From Hyaloperonospora brassicae (lineage: Eukaryota; Oomycota; Peronosporomycetes; Peronosporales; Peronosporaceae), in contig CANTFL010001472.1 of the NCBI GenBank assembly GCA_947650285.1, forward strand, positions 1 to 64,000: a DNA stretch of 64,000 nt, given 5' to 3'. How positions within the stretch are numbered: the first letter of the stretch is position 1; the number at the start of each line of letters is the position of its first letter. The notes below the pieces were generated by a model. It did no database searches and was not told the origin of the DNA. It saw only the letters and a list, made by a program, of their open reading frames with translations. Position numbers and translations under genes: made by a program. Below, piece by piece: positions 35,647 through 43,084 of the stretch.

Positions 35647-36603
35647 TTGATGGATCATCTGGTGAATCCATCCAGTGAATCCATGAGGGATTTACCGGCT
35701 TTGTACCGATCCTCATCGGATCGGTATAGTACACGCAACGGATTGCTGTACTATACAGCTGTTGCCGACGACACGCCTCGTGTCGTCGTACCCGCTCATG
35801 ATGATTTGCGTTTACGCATCATGTACGAGTGTCACGATGCCCCAACAAGCGGCCATCGTGGAAGGGAAAAGACTTACCTCACGGTAAGTCGTGACTTTTA
35901 CTGGCCCCGCCAGTATCAGTTTGTTCGCAAGTACATACGTGCTTGCGAAGTTTGTCAACGGGTGAAGCCTAGTCCTTCATCCCGTGCGCCATTGCAGCCT
36001 CTGCCTGTTCCGACAGAGTGCTGGCAGTCCGTTTCAATGGATTTCGTCTTCGGGTTTCCCGAAGACGCTCACAAGAATAATGGTATTCTTGTGTTTGTAG
36101 ACCGATTCAGCAAGATGGTCCATCTTGCTGCTGTCCCTGAGTCAATCAAGGCCCAAGGTTGTGCTCGTGTCTTTCTAGACACGGTCTTTAGACTCCACGG
36201 GTTACCCCGTGAACTTGTATCCGACCGTGACCCTCGGTTCACGGCGGAATTTTGGCAAACCGTGTTCCGTACTCTCGGAACACGATTGAAGATGTCCACT
36301 TCTGACCATCCCGAAACAGATGGTCAGACGGAACGTGCGAACCGTGTCCTCGAAGAGATTCTTCGAGGATATGTCCACTCGTTTCCGAGTCGGAGCGAAT
36401 TCCTACCCATGGTGGAATTCGCCATCAATAATTCGGTGCATGCTTCAACACAGCACACACCGTTTTACGTGAATGGCCTACGCCATCCACGAGTGCCCAC
36501 ACTTATAGAGTGTAACTTTTGGATAAGGGGGAGGGACTCGCTCAAGCAAAAACCGTTTTGGCTCTTGCTCATCACGTGTCGACGCAAACGTCGTCACGTA
36601 TGA
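35647..36603 (+). CDS. gypsy1 integrase (zinc and catalytic domains)
   Basis: A 318-codon frame. The HHCC zinc module is H63, H70, C100, C103 (ECHDAPTSGHRGREKTYL, RACEVCQRVKPS). The catalytic triad is D132 (SVSMDFVFG), D193 (ELVSDRDPRF) and E229 (DGQTERANRVLEEIL), a D,DX35E spacing typical of retroviral-type integrases. It would insert the cDNA into host chromatin. The frame upstream of 35,647 is open back to about 35,512 (EDKDLLRL). It ends in a frameshift near 36,520-36,600, before the C-terminal module. Confidence 0.9.
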   Translation: MMDHLVNPSSESMRDLPALYRSSSDRYSTRNGLLYYTAVADDTPRVVVPAHDDLRLRIMYECHDAPTSGHRGREKTYLTVSRDFYWPRQYQFVRKYIRACEVCQRVKPSPSSRAPLQPLPVPTECWQSVSMDFVFGFPEDAHKNNGILVFVDRFSKMVHLAAVPESIKAQGCARVFLDTVFRLHGLPRELVSDRDPRFTAEFWQTVFRTLGTRLKMSTSDHPETDGQTERANRVLEEILRGYVHSFPSRSEFLPMVEFAINNSVHASTQHTPFYVNGLRHPRVPTLIECNFWIRGRDSLKQKPFWLLLITCRRKRRHV

Positions 36604-36873
36604 TGCCGATGTCGATCAAGTCGACATCGATGAAGAAGATCATCTCAATAATAGCGAAGACGCTATTATTGATTCGGATGATGACGATGCTGGTATATTC
36701 AGCATCGCCAACGATTATGTCAGCGAGGAAGAAGACAACCTCGCTGAAGAAGAGAGCAATCTCTTAGCAGTGCGCACGAAGCGCACTGCCAGACAAAACA
36801 AAGAGTCAGCAGAGAACTTCCTGCTGACTCGATAGCGGTAGTCCGTTTCGTTCAGGACTCCATCGCAAATGCG
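36604..36873 (+). pseudogene. gypsy1 integrase acidic insert
   Basis: In one frame this stretch reads DADVDQVDIDEEDHLNNSED, DSDDDDAGIF, then SEEEDNLAEEESN and AVRTKRTARQNKESAENFLL. It is a strongly acidic insert inside the C-terminal part of integrase, followed by the helix that leads into the GPY/F module. A shift and a TAG near 36,832 break it. The other frame here (Met/Ser/Lys-rich, 36,519-36,767) is a shadow. Confidence 0.6.
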
Positions 36874-37746
36874 GTGGACCGTCAGAAACGGAACGCAGAC
36901 AAGAATGGAAGAGCAAATGTTCTTTCATTTAAGGTTAACGACCTAGTACTACTGTCAACGGTAAACCTACCTGGACATGCAGTCACTAGTGTCGGCAGTA
37001 GCAAACTACTGCCGAAATACATTGGGCCATTTCGAGTGTTGCATCGCAAGGGCAATGCATACACACTCGAATTGCCACGTAGGATGCGCACGCATCCTAC
37101 GTTTTACGTGGGGAGGCTTAGGTCGTACTGTCAGTACGAGCCTTCTTCTTCCGATGAAGATAACCCCCACGTTCAAGAACATCCATCAAGTTCTTGCGTT
37201 CGCGCTCCAGACGATCCGTCTGGTCGCGCAGATATGATACCTCGGTATTCAACCGAGATATCTCCCCGCGAGCTGTCGCCAGCTCGCCGAATAGGGAGCG
37301 GACATCCCGCTCGACCTAAAGCTGCGCCGTGGCATAATCGGCGCGATCTCTCGCCCGATCAGCCTCGTGACCCTTGCGGTTCTTCCGCACGGTATCGGTC
37401 AAAGCGTAGCGCCGATCGCGCTCGTGCTTCAAGTCATCGCGCAATTCATCGATTGCGCGATCCATCTCGTAAGGGTCGAGATGGTGAACAGAATCATCTG
37501 GAGGAGGTCTTTCCTCCTCCACCACATCCTTTGGTGGATGCTCACGGTGATCAACGCTTTCTAGTGGAGCGTATCTTGAATCACCGTGACGATTCAGGAT
37601 CAAGGACGAGCTACCTCGTCCAGTGGCGGGGGTATCCACCCTCTTGGAACAGCTGGGAGCCCCGCTCTCAGCTGTTGATGGATGTTGAAGGTCTCGTCCG
37701 CCAGTATGACGAGACCCATTTGATGAGTCCTGTGGCCCATTGGTAA
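36874..37746 (+). CDS. gypsy1 integrase C terminus and chromodomain
   Basis: A 290-codon frame starting within integrase: [16 protein letters not shown], then the GPY/F module ([20 protein letters not shown], about residues 43-62), [14 protein letters not shown], a Pro/Ser/Arg-rich linker (about residues 85-215), and a C-terminal chromodomain (about residues 228-275: [29 protein letters not shown]). Chromodomains at the integrase end define chromoviruses and can target insertion to chromatin marks. The linker region is also read on the other strand as a coiled coil (37,780-37,118), so these bases may code on both strands. Confidence 0.88.
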   Translation: MDRQKRNADKNGRANVLSFKVNDLVLLSTVNLPGHAVTSVGSSKLLPKYIGPFRVLHRKGNAYTLELPRRMRTHPTFYVGRLRSYCQYEPSSSDEDNPHVQEHPSSSCVRAPDDPSGRADMIPRYSTEISPRELSPARRIGSGHPARPKAAPWHNRRDLSPDQPRDPCGSSARYRSKRSADRARASSHRAIHRLRDPSRKGRDGEQNHLEEVFPPPPHPLVDAHGDQRFLVERILNHRDDSGSRTSYLVQWRGYPPSWNSWEPRSQLLMDVEGLVRQYDETHLMSPVAHW

Positions 37747-37780
37747 ACACGCGCCCTAGGCGCTTGTAGACGGATTGCAA
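37118..37780 (-). pseudogene. gypsy1 antisense ORF, coiled-coil part
   Basis: A minus-strand frame open from 37,780 to a TAG at 37,318-37,316, then again to a TAA at 37,120-37,118. It has [19 protein letters not shown] before the stop and [39 protein letters not shown] after it: heptad-like hydrophobic spacing that looks like one coiled coil interrupted by a single stop. It lies opposite the linker and chromodomain of pol. gypsy2 has a coiled coil in the same antisense position (near 48,480-48,330). It could be a chance reading opposite an Arg/Asp-rich linker, but the conserved position argues against that. Confidence 0.5.
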
Positions 37781-38724
37781 TTTGCAATTGCGTCACGCAT
37801 CTCACCCGAGATGTGTGCCCTTCCCCAGGGCGAATCCAGGGAATACACATCCCTATGTGCACGCTGCGAGTTGTCAACACAACTCGCACAAGGGTCTCCC
37901 CATGTGAGGCAAGGAATGCCTGCCTCACTCGATAAACAATGCAACCGGTACCTAGCACCGGTTGGCGTTCGCCGTTCGAACCTGAGGCGTGTTGCCTCAA
38001 GTTTCTTGAGCCACCCTTCTCGTCCAAAATTCTTTACGTTTTGGACGAACGCGTTCCACGCAGCCAAAAGCGATGTTTTGTCACGCTTTTGGTTGCTGTT
38101 GTACCATCGATGTCTAAGAAAGACATCGAGATAAAAATCTTCTTCAGCGCGAAAGTTCTTCGCGCTGGGACTCAAGCCGTGAAGCTCGGTTGCATCGAAT
38201 AAGGGTATTCGATGGTGTTGGCCTGTCTCGTGAGACAGGCTATTGATGAGTTGTTCGGGAAAACGCCACGGCTTCAACTCATCACGCTTCACAGTGGTAC
38301 CCTTGTCGGTACCACGGCTCCCAGATTGACGACGGCTCGCGCCATCGTCATCACGCTCGTGCGAAGACGCACGAGCCGGCGGTGGTGAAGAATAGAACTC
38401 ACCACCCTGATCATCATCATCATCACTGCCGAACAGACTGTGATGCAAATCACGAGTCCGTTCGTTCGGCAGTGGTCTTGGTGAATACTGAGGCGTCGCC
38501 GGTGAGCGAGACGCCTCTGGAGCATTGCCCGAGTCAGACATGTCTGACTCGCCAGAGTAGATGACCTCTACATCAGGGTCATCGTGCGCACGCGGTGTGA
38601 TACCGCGTGCACCTGCAGCACCTGTTGCTGCAGGCGAAGAAGGGGCGGCAGACGACGAAGCGTCTGCCGCAGAGGCTTGCACAGCACCAGGCTGTGTGGG
38701 TCTTGAGTCACCTCGCATAGACAT
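37756..38724 (-). CDS. gypsy1 antisense ORF, main part (unknown function)
   Basis: An intact 322-codon minus-strand frame between the chromodomain stop (37,746) and the 3' LTR (38,854). Its start region has MSMRGD, then a Ser/Ala/Pro-rich part, an acidic run (SDDDDDQ, about residue 100), a basic/polar part, and a probably folded part from about residue 150 (ELKPWRFPEQLI, LLAAWNAFVQNVKNFGREGW, KKLEATRLRFERR). It converges on pol with a 9-bp gap. There is no sense frame here, so it is not a shadow. It overlaps in another frame a coiled-coil ORF (37,780-37,118), which could be its C-terminal half after a frameshift or splice. gypsy2 has a comparable ORF at 49,554-48,238. No known domain is recognised. 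Confidence 0.65.
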   Translation of the reverse strand: MSMRGDSRPTQPGAVQASAADASSSAAPSSPAATGAAGARGITPRAHDDPDVEVIYSGESDMSDSGNAPEASRSPATPQYSPRPLPNERTRDLHHSLFGSDDDDDQGGEFYSSPPPARASSHERDDDGASRRQSGSRGTDKGTTVKRDELKPWRFPEQLINSLSHETGQHHRIPLFDATELHGLSPSAKNFRAEEDFYLDVFLRHRWYNSNQKRDKTSLLAAWNAFVQNVKNFGREGWLKKLEATRLRFERRTPTGARYRLHCLSSEAGIPCLTWGDPCASCVDNSQRAHRDVYSLDSPWGRAHISGEMRDAIANCNPSTSA

Positions 38725-38843
38725 GTTAACTATGCGAGGTCAAGCGGAAAGTGAATGGAACGGACCCAACAAGTGCTCCCTGTCCCAATGGTGGCCAACG
38801 GGTGGCCTCCATGTTTTCGATAGTCACACGGTGATTATCAGTT

Positions 38844-38853
38844 AAGGGGGGGA
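38844..38853 (+). promoter_or_regulatory. gypsy1 polypurine tract
   Basis: AAGGGGGGGA immediately before the 3' LTR would prime plus-strand DNA synthesis. The position is diagnostic for an LTR retrotransposon. Confidence 0.85.
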
Positions 38854-39244
38854 TGTAACGGGGCAGCCCGTTACATGAAATTGTCACTTTAAGGAAAGTG
38901 ACAATAAAGAATATAAAGATGGATATTCTTTAAAACAATATCACCAAAGTGGTGATATTGAAGGGTCGACCAAAGGGTCTGTTCATTGGTTGATATCGTG
39001 ATGATATCAACCCACCAATCGCCGCAAGACGCGCGCAATGAGTGGTGACGAGACGTCACAATACATGCAGTTATATTATTATAATTGAATTAAGTCAAAC
39101 GAAGAGACAGTAGTTTAAAGACTTAATTTATTAATATAACAGTTCTACTTTTACCCTACCTACGCTTCCTCGCTTGCCACGTGTACGTCTGTCGGGGCAC
39201 TCAAAACCCTTGCGTTAAGTTACGCAAGGGTGTGCCCCGTTACA
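38854..39244 (+). repeat. gypsy1 3' LTR
   Basis: 391 bp, the same length as the 5' LTR with about 10 substitutions. Ends in TACA, followed by the GCTAC target-site duplication (39,245-39,249). The leading hairpin series is unchanged from the 5' LTR. Confidence 0.95.
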
Positions 39245-39550
39245 GCTACGCTGATCGAGCACAGTGGTAGCCTTCACTGATTCCGGAAAGCTACGAGCAT
39301 ATTGCTCAACAAGCGTGTGAAAGCGCTCGAGACGGGACAGACGCTGCAGATGTGACCAAGCCACTAATTCATTGAACAAATTAAATTCAGCAGGACTTGT
39401 AGTAGGTGGTCGATGAGATTAGTCCGTTTCGTGCAGTCCAAACTAAAATTGGGTCAATGAGAATATCGTCTTAAAAATTTTATTCTCCAATATGTACCTC
39501 GCAAGCCTACTATTATAGGAGTATAAACTTCATTGGGTAATATCGATACC

Positions 39551-39944
39551 TGTAACGGGGCAGCCCGTTACATGGAAATTGTCATTTGAAGAGATAATGA
39601 CAATAAAGAATATTACGTTGAATATTCTTTTGATAATATCACTAATAGGAGTGATATTGAAGGGTCGACCAAAGAGTCTGTTCATTGGTTGATATCTTGA
39701 TAATATCAACCCACCAATCGCCGCAAGACGCGCGCAATGAGTGGTGACGAGACGTCACCATACACTCAGTTAGATTAGTATAATTAAGTCAGGTTAAACA
39801 GAGAGACAGTGGTTAAAAGACTTAATTATATTAATATAACAGTTCTACTTTTCCCTTATCCACGCTTCCTCGTTTGCCTCGTGTACGTCTGTCGGGACAC
39901 CGATACCCTTGCGTTAAGTTCACGCAAGGGTGTGCCTCGTTACA
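39551..39944 (+). repeat. Solo LTR of the gypsy1 family
   Basis: 394 bp starting TGTAACGGGG and ending GTTACA, clearly related to the gypsy1 LTRs but more diverged. Flanks are ATACC and ACACC. The empty site in the left arm reads ACACC, so one copy of the duplication has mutated. A solo LTR arises by recombination between the two LTRs of a full element. Two of its hairpins carry compensatory changes compared with gypsy1. Confidence 0.92.
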
Positions 39945-39947
39945 ACA

Positions 39948-40012
39948 CCTCTCTACTTACTGGTTAGTGCCACTGAATCTGGGACCGGGAGGAGTACCTG
40001 GATCGATATCCA
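39948..40012 (+). other. tRNA-like (SINE-like) segment, right-arm copy
   Basis: ACTGGTTAGTGCCACTGAAT followed by GGATCGATATCC resembles the A-box region and B box of a tRNA-derived SINE head. The mirrored copy in the left arm (25,981-26,045, minus) predates the inverted duplication. There is no complete cloverleaf. Confidence 0.3.
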
Positions 40013-40425
40013 CGGGGGGCGGGTACGGTTACAGGCGCCGGAGATAGACCAACATATTAGACGAGCAAACAGCCAATGGGTGACCGCCCTACCAACCCGC
40101 ACCTTGAGTATGTATTACTTTGGGTCGGATGGGAGCCCTTTTGGCCTCAAAGTCCCACAGTGGAATACGGGGTGAGGATCCTCTAAGAAATTATAACAGT
40201 GTCACTGCACTGGTAGCCCACACCGGGGTGGTCTGAAGGACTACGCCGCGTAAAATCGTACTTGTTAGTGCAGTCCATCATATCAAGTAACTTAGCCATT
40301 AATCGCTGCTAGACACGCAACAATTGGCGTTCAACGAAATAATGATTTGGAGTTTGCAGTTGATCCATTTGACTAGAAGAAATTGTGCTATAGGATATTC
40401 GACTGCATTGAACACAATTATAGTC

Positions 40426-40873
40426 TTACCTTTCTATGTATGCGTCCGTATAGAAGATAGGCCTTCCTCTGCACATGCCGTGGACGTAGGGTTGCGAGGC
40501 ACGTTCCGTCACTGTTTCAGTGTAGGCGGCTTGTTCTGTGCGGTTACAAGCGTAGAGTGCCCCGTTTAAATGGCAGCACTTTGTGATCTGTCCAACGACT
40601 ACGTACTTTCCATCCAACACGAAGAAAATAGGATCGCTTTCATGCCAAGCGTAAAGTATTCGCGCGTTTGAGTGACACCAAATGGGTCATTCGGTTTGCT
40701 ATGAAAGTCGACAAGTACATGACGCAATACCAAGTTCTTTCAGAATAAATTTGACGCGTAGAGTTATAAGGTAACACTTCTTTACCACCAAGGTGCTCCA
40801 TAGTCAGAGCTTTTAAGTGAATAGGATATCCAACACTTTGAATTGTTGAGTCAGCAGTAATGTTAGAATGCAC
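40426..40873 (-). pseudogene. Unidentified coding relic, palindrome 1 right-arm copy
   Basis: Minus-strand frames 40,873-40,640 (VGYPIHLKALTMEHLGGKEV, FIANRMTHLVSLKRAN) and 40,620-40,426 (LDGKYVVVGQITKCCHLNGA) are continuous apart from the line break between frames (TLRLAWHESDPIFFVLDGK). They mirror 25,125-25,569. The left copy is more interrupted in the first half. The splice-like GTAAG at the end is kept in both. Family not recognised. Confidence 0.35.
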
Positions 40874-41175
40874 CTAGCGGTTCAACGCACGCGCGTTGAC
40901 CTGAAAGCGTCGTAAAAATATCTTCGATTACCAGAAATAACCTCTTTTCAATGTCATATCGATTTGAAAGCCATCAAAGAGACCTTAAGATCCTAAATAA
41001 AGATATATTTTTGAAAACTTAAGAAAATGTGTCTCCTGTTACTAGGAAGATTATCAAATGGGATTCCATATCAATTCGAATGCCACCATAAAGATATTCG
41101 CATCCTCATTATATATAATTGCTTCGTTTGCTTTGTCAAAATCGACCGAGCATAGCAATATGACTTAGGTCTTAA

Positions 41176-41710
41176 TGTAACGGGGTTACACGTCAACTGG
41201 TAGACAAAAATAGGTGTTGTATACACAAGGGATGGGATCCCCTTTAAAGTAGTATTAGAACACAAGTATCAATTGTTGAAGACTGATTTCTGTCAACCAT
41301 TGATTACGAGATCTTTTGAGAGGTTTATATAGGAAATTAGTGGAGTAGGTTAATCACTTTGTTCTAAGATGTTCTTTTAGGTCAAAAGAAGGAGTAAAAT
41401 TCAGTTTCCATTTTGATCAACAAAAGACACGTGCCTCTGTGAGGCGTCTTGCGATCGTAAGGAAGTAGCAACTCCCTGTTAAGGCAGCTACTCCTTGTGC
41501 ATTCAGTGCGTTTGATTCTCTTGAATCATTTGGCCCCCCTGGAACAGGGACCGTAAGATCTTTGAGCTTGTTGACTCTTTGAGTCAAGTTCTTTGAACAA
41601 AACCTTAGCTCTCGGAGCTGTTGACTATTTGAGTCGGGTTCGTAGAACCAAAGTTTCTCATTGAGCGTTAATTCTTCCTCTGACTTAAGGAGCTGTGTAG
41701 CTCCGGTACA
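41176..41710 (+). repeat. LTR, gypsy2-like family, plus orientation (right cap of palindrome 1)
   Basis: 535 bp, starting TGTAACGGGGTTACACGTC and ending GCTCCGGTACA. It is the inverted partner of 24,285-24,819. Unlike that copy it is followed by the element's own leader (41,711-41,800), so it is the 5' LTR of a truncated element. Confidence 0.88.
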
Positions 41711-41810
41711 CTGGGTATCACTTGTAGTCAATATACACTTGAGTCGGTAACAAATGATCCGCGGTGAGAATGGAGCAATTTACCGAAACTGATGACAAGA
41801 TAGAGCCCCT
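41711..41810 (+). pseudogene. Leader and first codons of a truncated gypsy2-like gag
   Basis: The bases CTGGGTATCACTTGTAGTCA after the LTR correspond to the gypsy2 leader CTTGGTAGCACTAGTAGTCA, with the primer-binding site degraded. An ATG at 41,770 begins MEQFTETDDK, aligned with gypsy2 MEQSTPLSE, then hits a stop within about 20 codons. The rest of the element is missing. Confidence 0.65.
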
Positions 41811-42552
41811 TTGCACTTTTTTCTCACGATACTAACTGGGTGGTGTAGGTCTCTTGATCGCCACTCGGAGTAATGCAGCAACGGGCGCGACTGATTTTTT
41901 TGCAATCCCGTCAGATTTGAAAGTGGACCTACGGGCATTACTACACTTCAGGTATGTATGAGCGTATCAACTGGTCCTCGAGAGTCGCAGTGCACAATGC
42001 CAAGTACCAGCCGTTTGAGGCCGATCGGGCATCCCTCCGAGAAAGCCTGCCATTTGAAGTCTCCCGTAGTGTGATGTGTACAGTAGTGCCTCGATCGTGG
42101 GGTGCTTAGCTCAAATGGTATAGATCAACGAATGCGGAAGGAAGGGGGATCGATATCCCAGTGCCCACCCTTCACTTCCCAAAGTAGGCTCTTCAAGTAA
42201 CAACAACGGATAAAGTCGGACACCTCCTAAGAGCCAGTCATTCGGCCCCCTTACATTGGATGAGAAATCCCCCCATAGTGGGGTCAAGGTGATAAGGGCG
42301 GAGGCCTTTGCTCCGCTGCGCAAGCTACGGGAGGCAGCGCAGCATGCGACCCGAAAGAAAAAATCCACCGGTATCCTGCGGTGCGGCGAATGTCAACAGA
42401 AATCACCGCCTCGTGCCTCTGTAAGATCCTGCTTTTCACGTGTTGCCTCCCGCGCCGCCTCGTTCGCTGCGCCCGAAATCCACTCCCACGATGTGAACTC
42501 TCCTCAGAACGTGATGATCTGTTGAGATCTAGTACCGGTCATTTATGTAGAG
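41811..42552. other. Intergenic stretch with a tRNA-like remnant
   Basis: No protein-coding gene is recognised. The 85-89 codon frames on both strands at 42,111-42,525 lie over a GC-rich stretch and show no family motif. A tRNA-like sequence is at 42,097-42,168. It ends at the 5' TAGAG duplication of gypsy2 (42,548-42,552). Confidence 0.5.
42097..42168 (+). other. tRNA-like sequence (degraded tRNA or SINE head)
   Basis: TTAGCTCAAATGG matches a pol III A box and GGATCGATATCC (42,147-42,158) a B box, about the right distance apart. GTGGG at the 5' side can pair with CCCAC at the 3' side. The anticodon region AATGCGG (TGC in anticodon position) lacks U33 and a good stem, so a working tRNA-Ala is unlikely. 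It may be the head of a SINE. Confidence 0.45.
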
Positions 42553-43026
42553 TGTAACGGGGTTAACGTCGGCTGGTAGTCGTCGATAGGTGTGGTGCAC
42601 ACAAGAGAGGGGGTTACCCTATAAAGTAATTTTAGAACACAGTGAGCGTATCAATTGTTGAAGACCGATGTCTGTCATCAATTGATTGCGAGATCTTTTA
42701 AGAGGTTATTCAGGGCAGGTTAAATACGTTGTTCTAAGGTGTTCTTTTAGGTTAATTAAAGAAATAAAAATGCAGTTCCCCTTTTGATCAGTAAGAGACA
42801 CGTTCCTCACGAGGCGTCTTTGATCGGTAGGAGCTAGCAATACCTGTGAAGGTATCTACTCCTGAGCACTCTGGGCTGTGATTCTTTAGAATCGTTAGGT
42901 CCCTTAGGAACGGGGATCGTAAGCTCTTTGAGCTGTTGACTCTCTGAGTCGGGTTCGTGGAACCAAAGTTGCTCGTAGAGCGTTAAAGTTTTCCTCTGAC
43001 TTAAGGAGCTGTGTAGCTCCTATTCA
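42553..43026 (+). repeat. gypsy2 5' LTR
   Basis: Starts TGTAACGGGGTTAACGTCGG and ends at TATTCA, where the 3' LTR has GCTACA. The last 150 bp carry a run of small inverted repeats (TTGAG/CTCTCTGAGTC, GGTTC/GGAACC, AAGGAGCTGTGTAGCTCC). Confidence 0.92.
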
Positions 43027-43028
43027 CT

Positions 43029-43037
43029 TGGTAGCAC
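43029..43037 (+). promoter_or_regulatory. gypsy2 primer-binding site
   Basis: TGGTAGCAC, two bases after the LTR, identical in sequence and spacing to gypsy1 (31,667). Confidence 0.75.
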
Positions 43038-43084
43038 TAGTAGTCAATCTACGCCTGAGTCGTTACGACTGATCCTCTGTGAGG

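Larger units (their letters stand above)
31274..39244 (+). mobile_element. gypsy1: full-length Ty3/gypsy chromovirus-type element
   Basis: A 7,971-bp element with 391-bp LTRs (31,274-31,664 and 38,854-39,244), TG...CA ends, and a 5-bp target-site duplication GCTAC (31,269-31,273 and 39,245-39,249). It has a primer-binding site, a polypurine tract, gag, pro-pol with RT, RNase H and integrase, and a C-terminal chromodomain, plus a minus-strand ORF before the 3' LTR. I count about 10 differences between the LTRs (roughly 2-3%), so it is fairly old. Pol has at least two stops and several frameshifts. The whole element is unusually dense in perfect short hairpins (see findings). Confidence 0.95.
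39245..41175. repeat. Palindrome 1, right arm, outer part
   Basis: Continues the right arm after gypsy1: reverse complement of about 24,820-26,360 in the left arm. It holds the solo LTR at 39,551-39,944 and ends at the LTR at 41,176. Mirrored coding relics are at 40,426-40,620 and 40,640-40,873 (minus). Confidence 0.9.

Noticed and set aside
31847..36299. Numerous 60-105 codon minus-strand frames inside gypsy1 gag and pol
   Set aside because: They lie opposite well-matched sense domains. The dense hairpins make the two strands locally similar, which helps keep antisense frames open. Only the minus frames beyond pol (37,118-38,724) are kept.
36519..36767. 82-codon + frame rich in Met, Ser and Lys
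   Set aside because: Wrong-frame reading of the acidic integrase insert. The neighbouring frame gives the Asp/Glu-rich segment continuous with integrase.
42097..42168. Functional tRNA gene
   Set aside because: The anticodon stem and U33 are lost and the acceptor pairing is incomplete, so only a tRNA-like remnant is called.
42256..42525. 89-codon + frame and overlapping minus frame
   Set aside because: GC-rich stretch open on both strands with no motif. No reason to prefer either as a gene.
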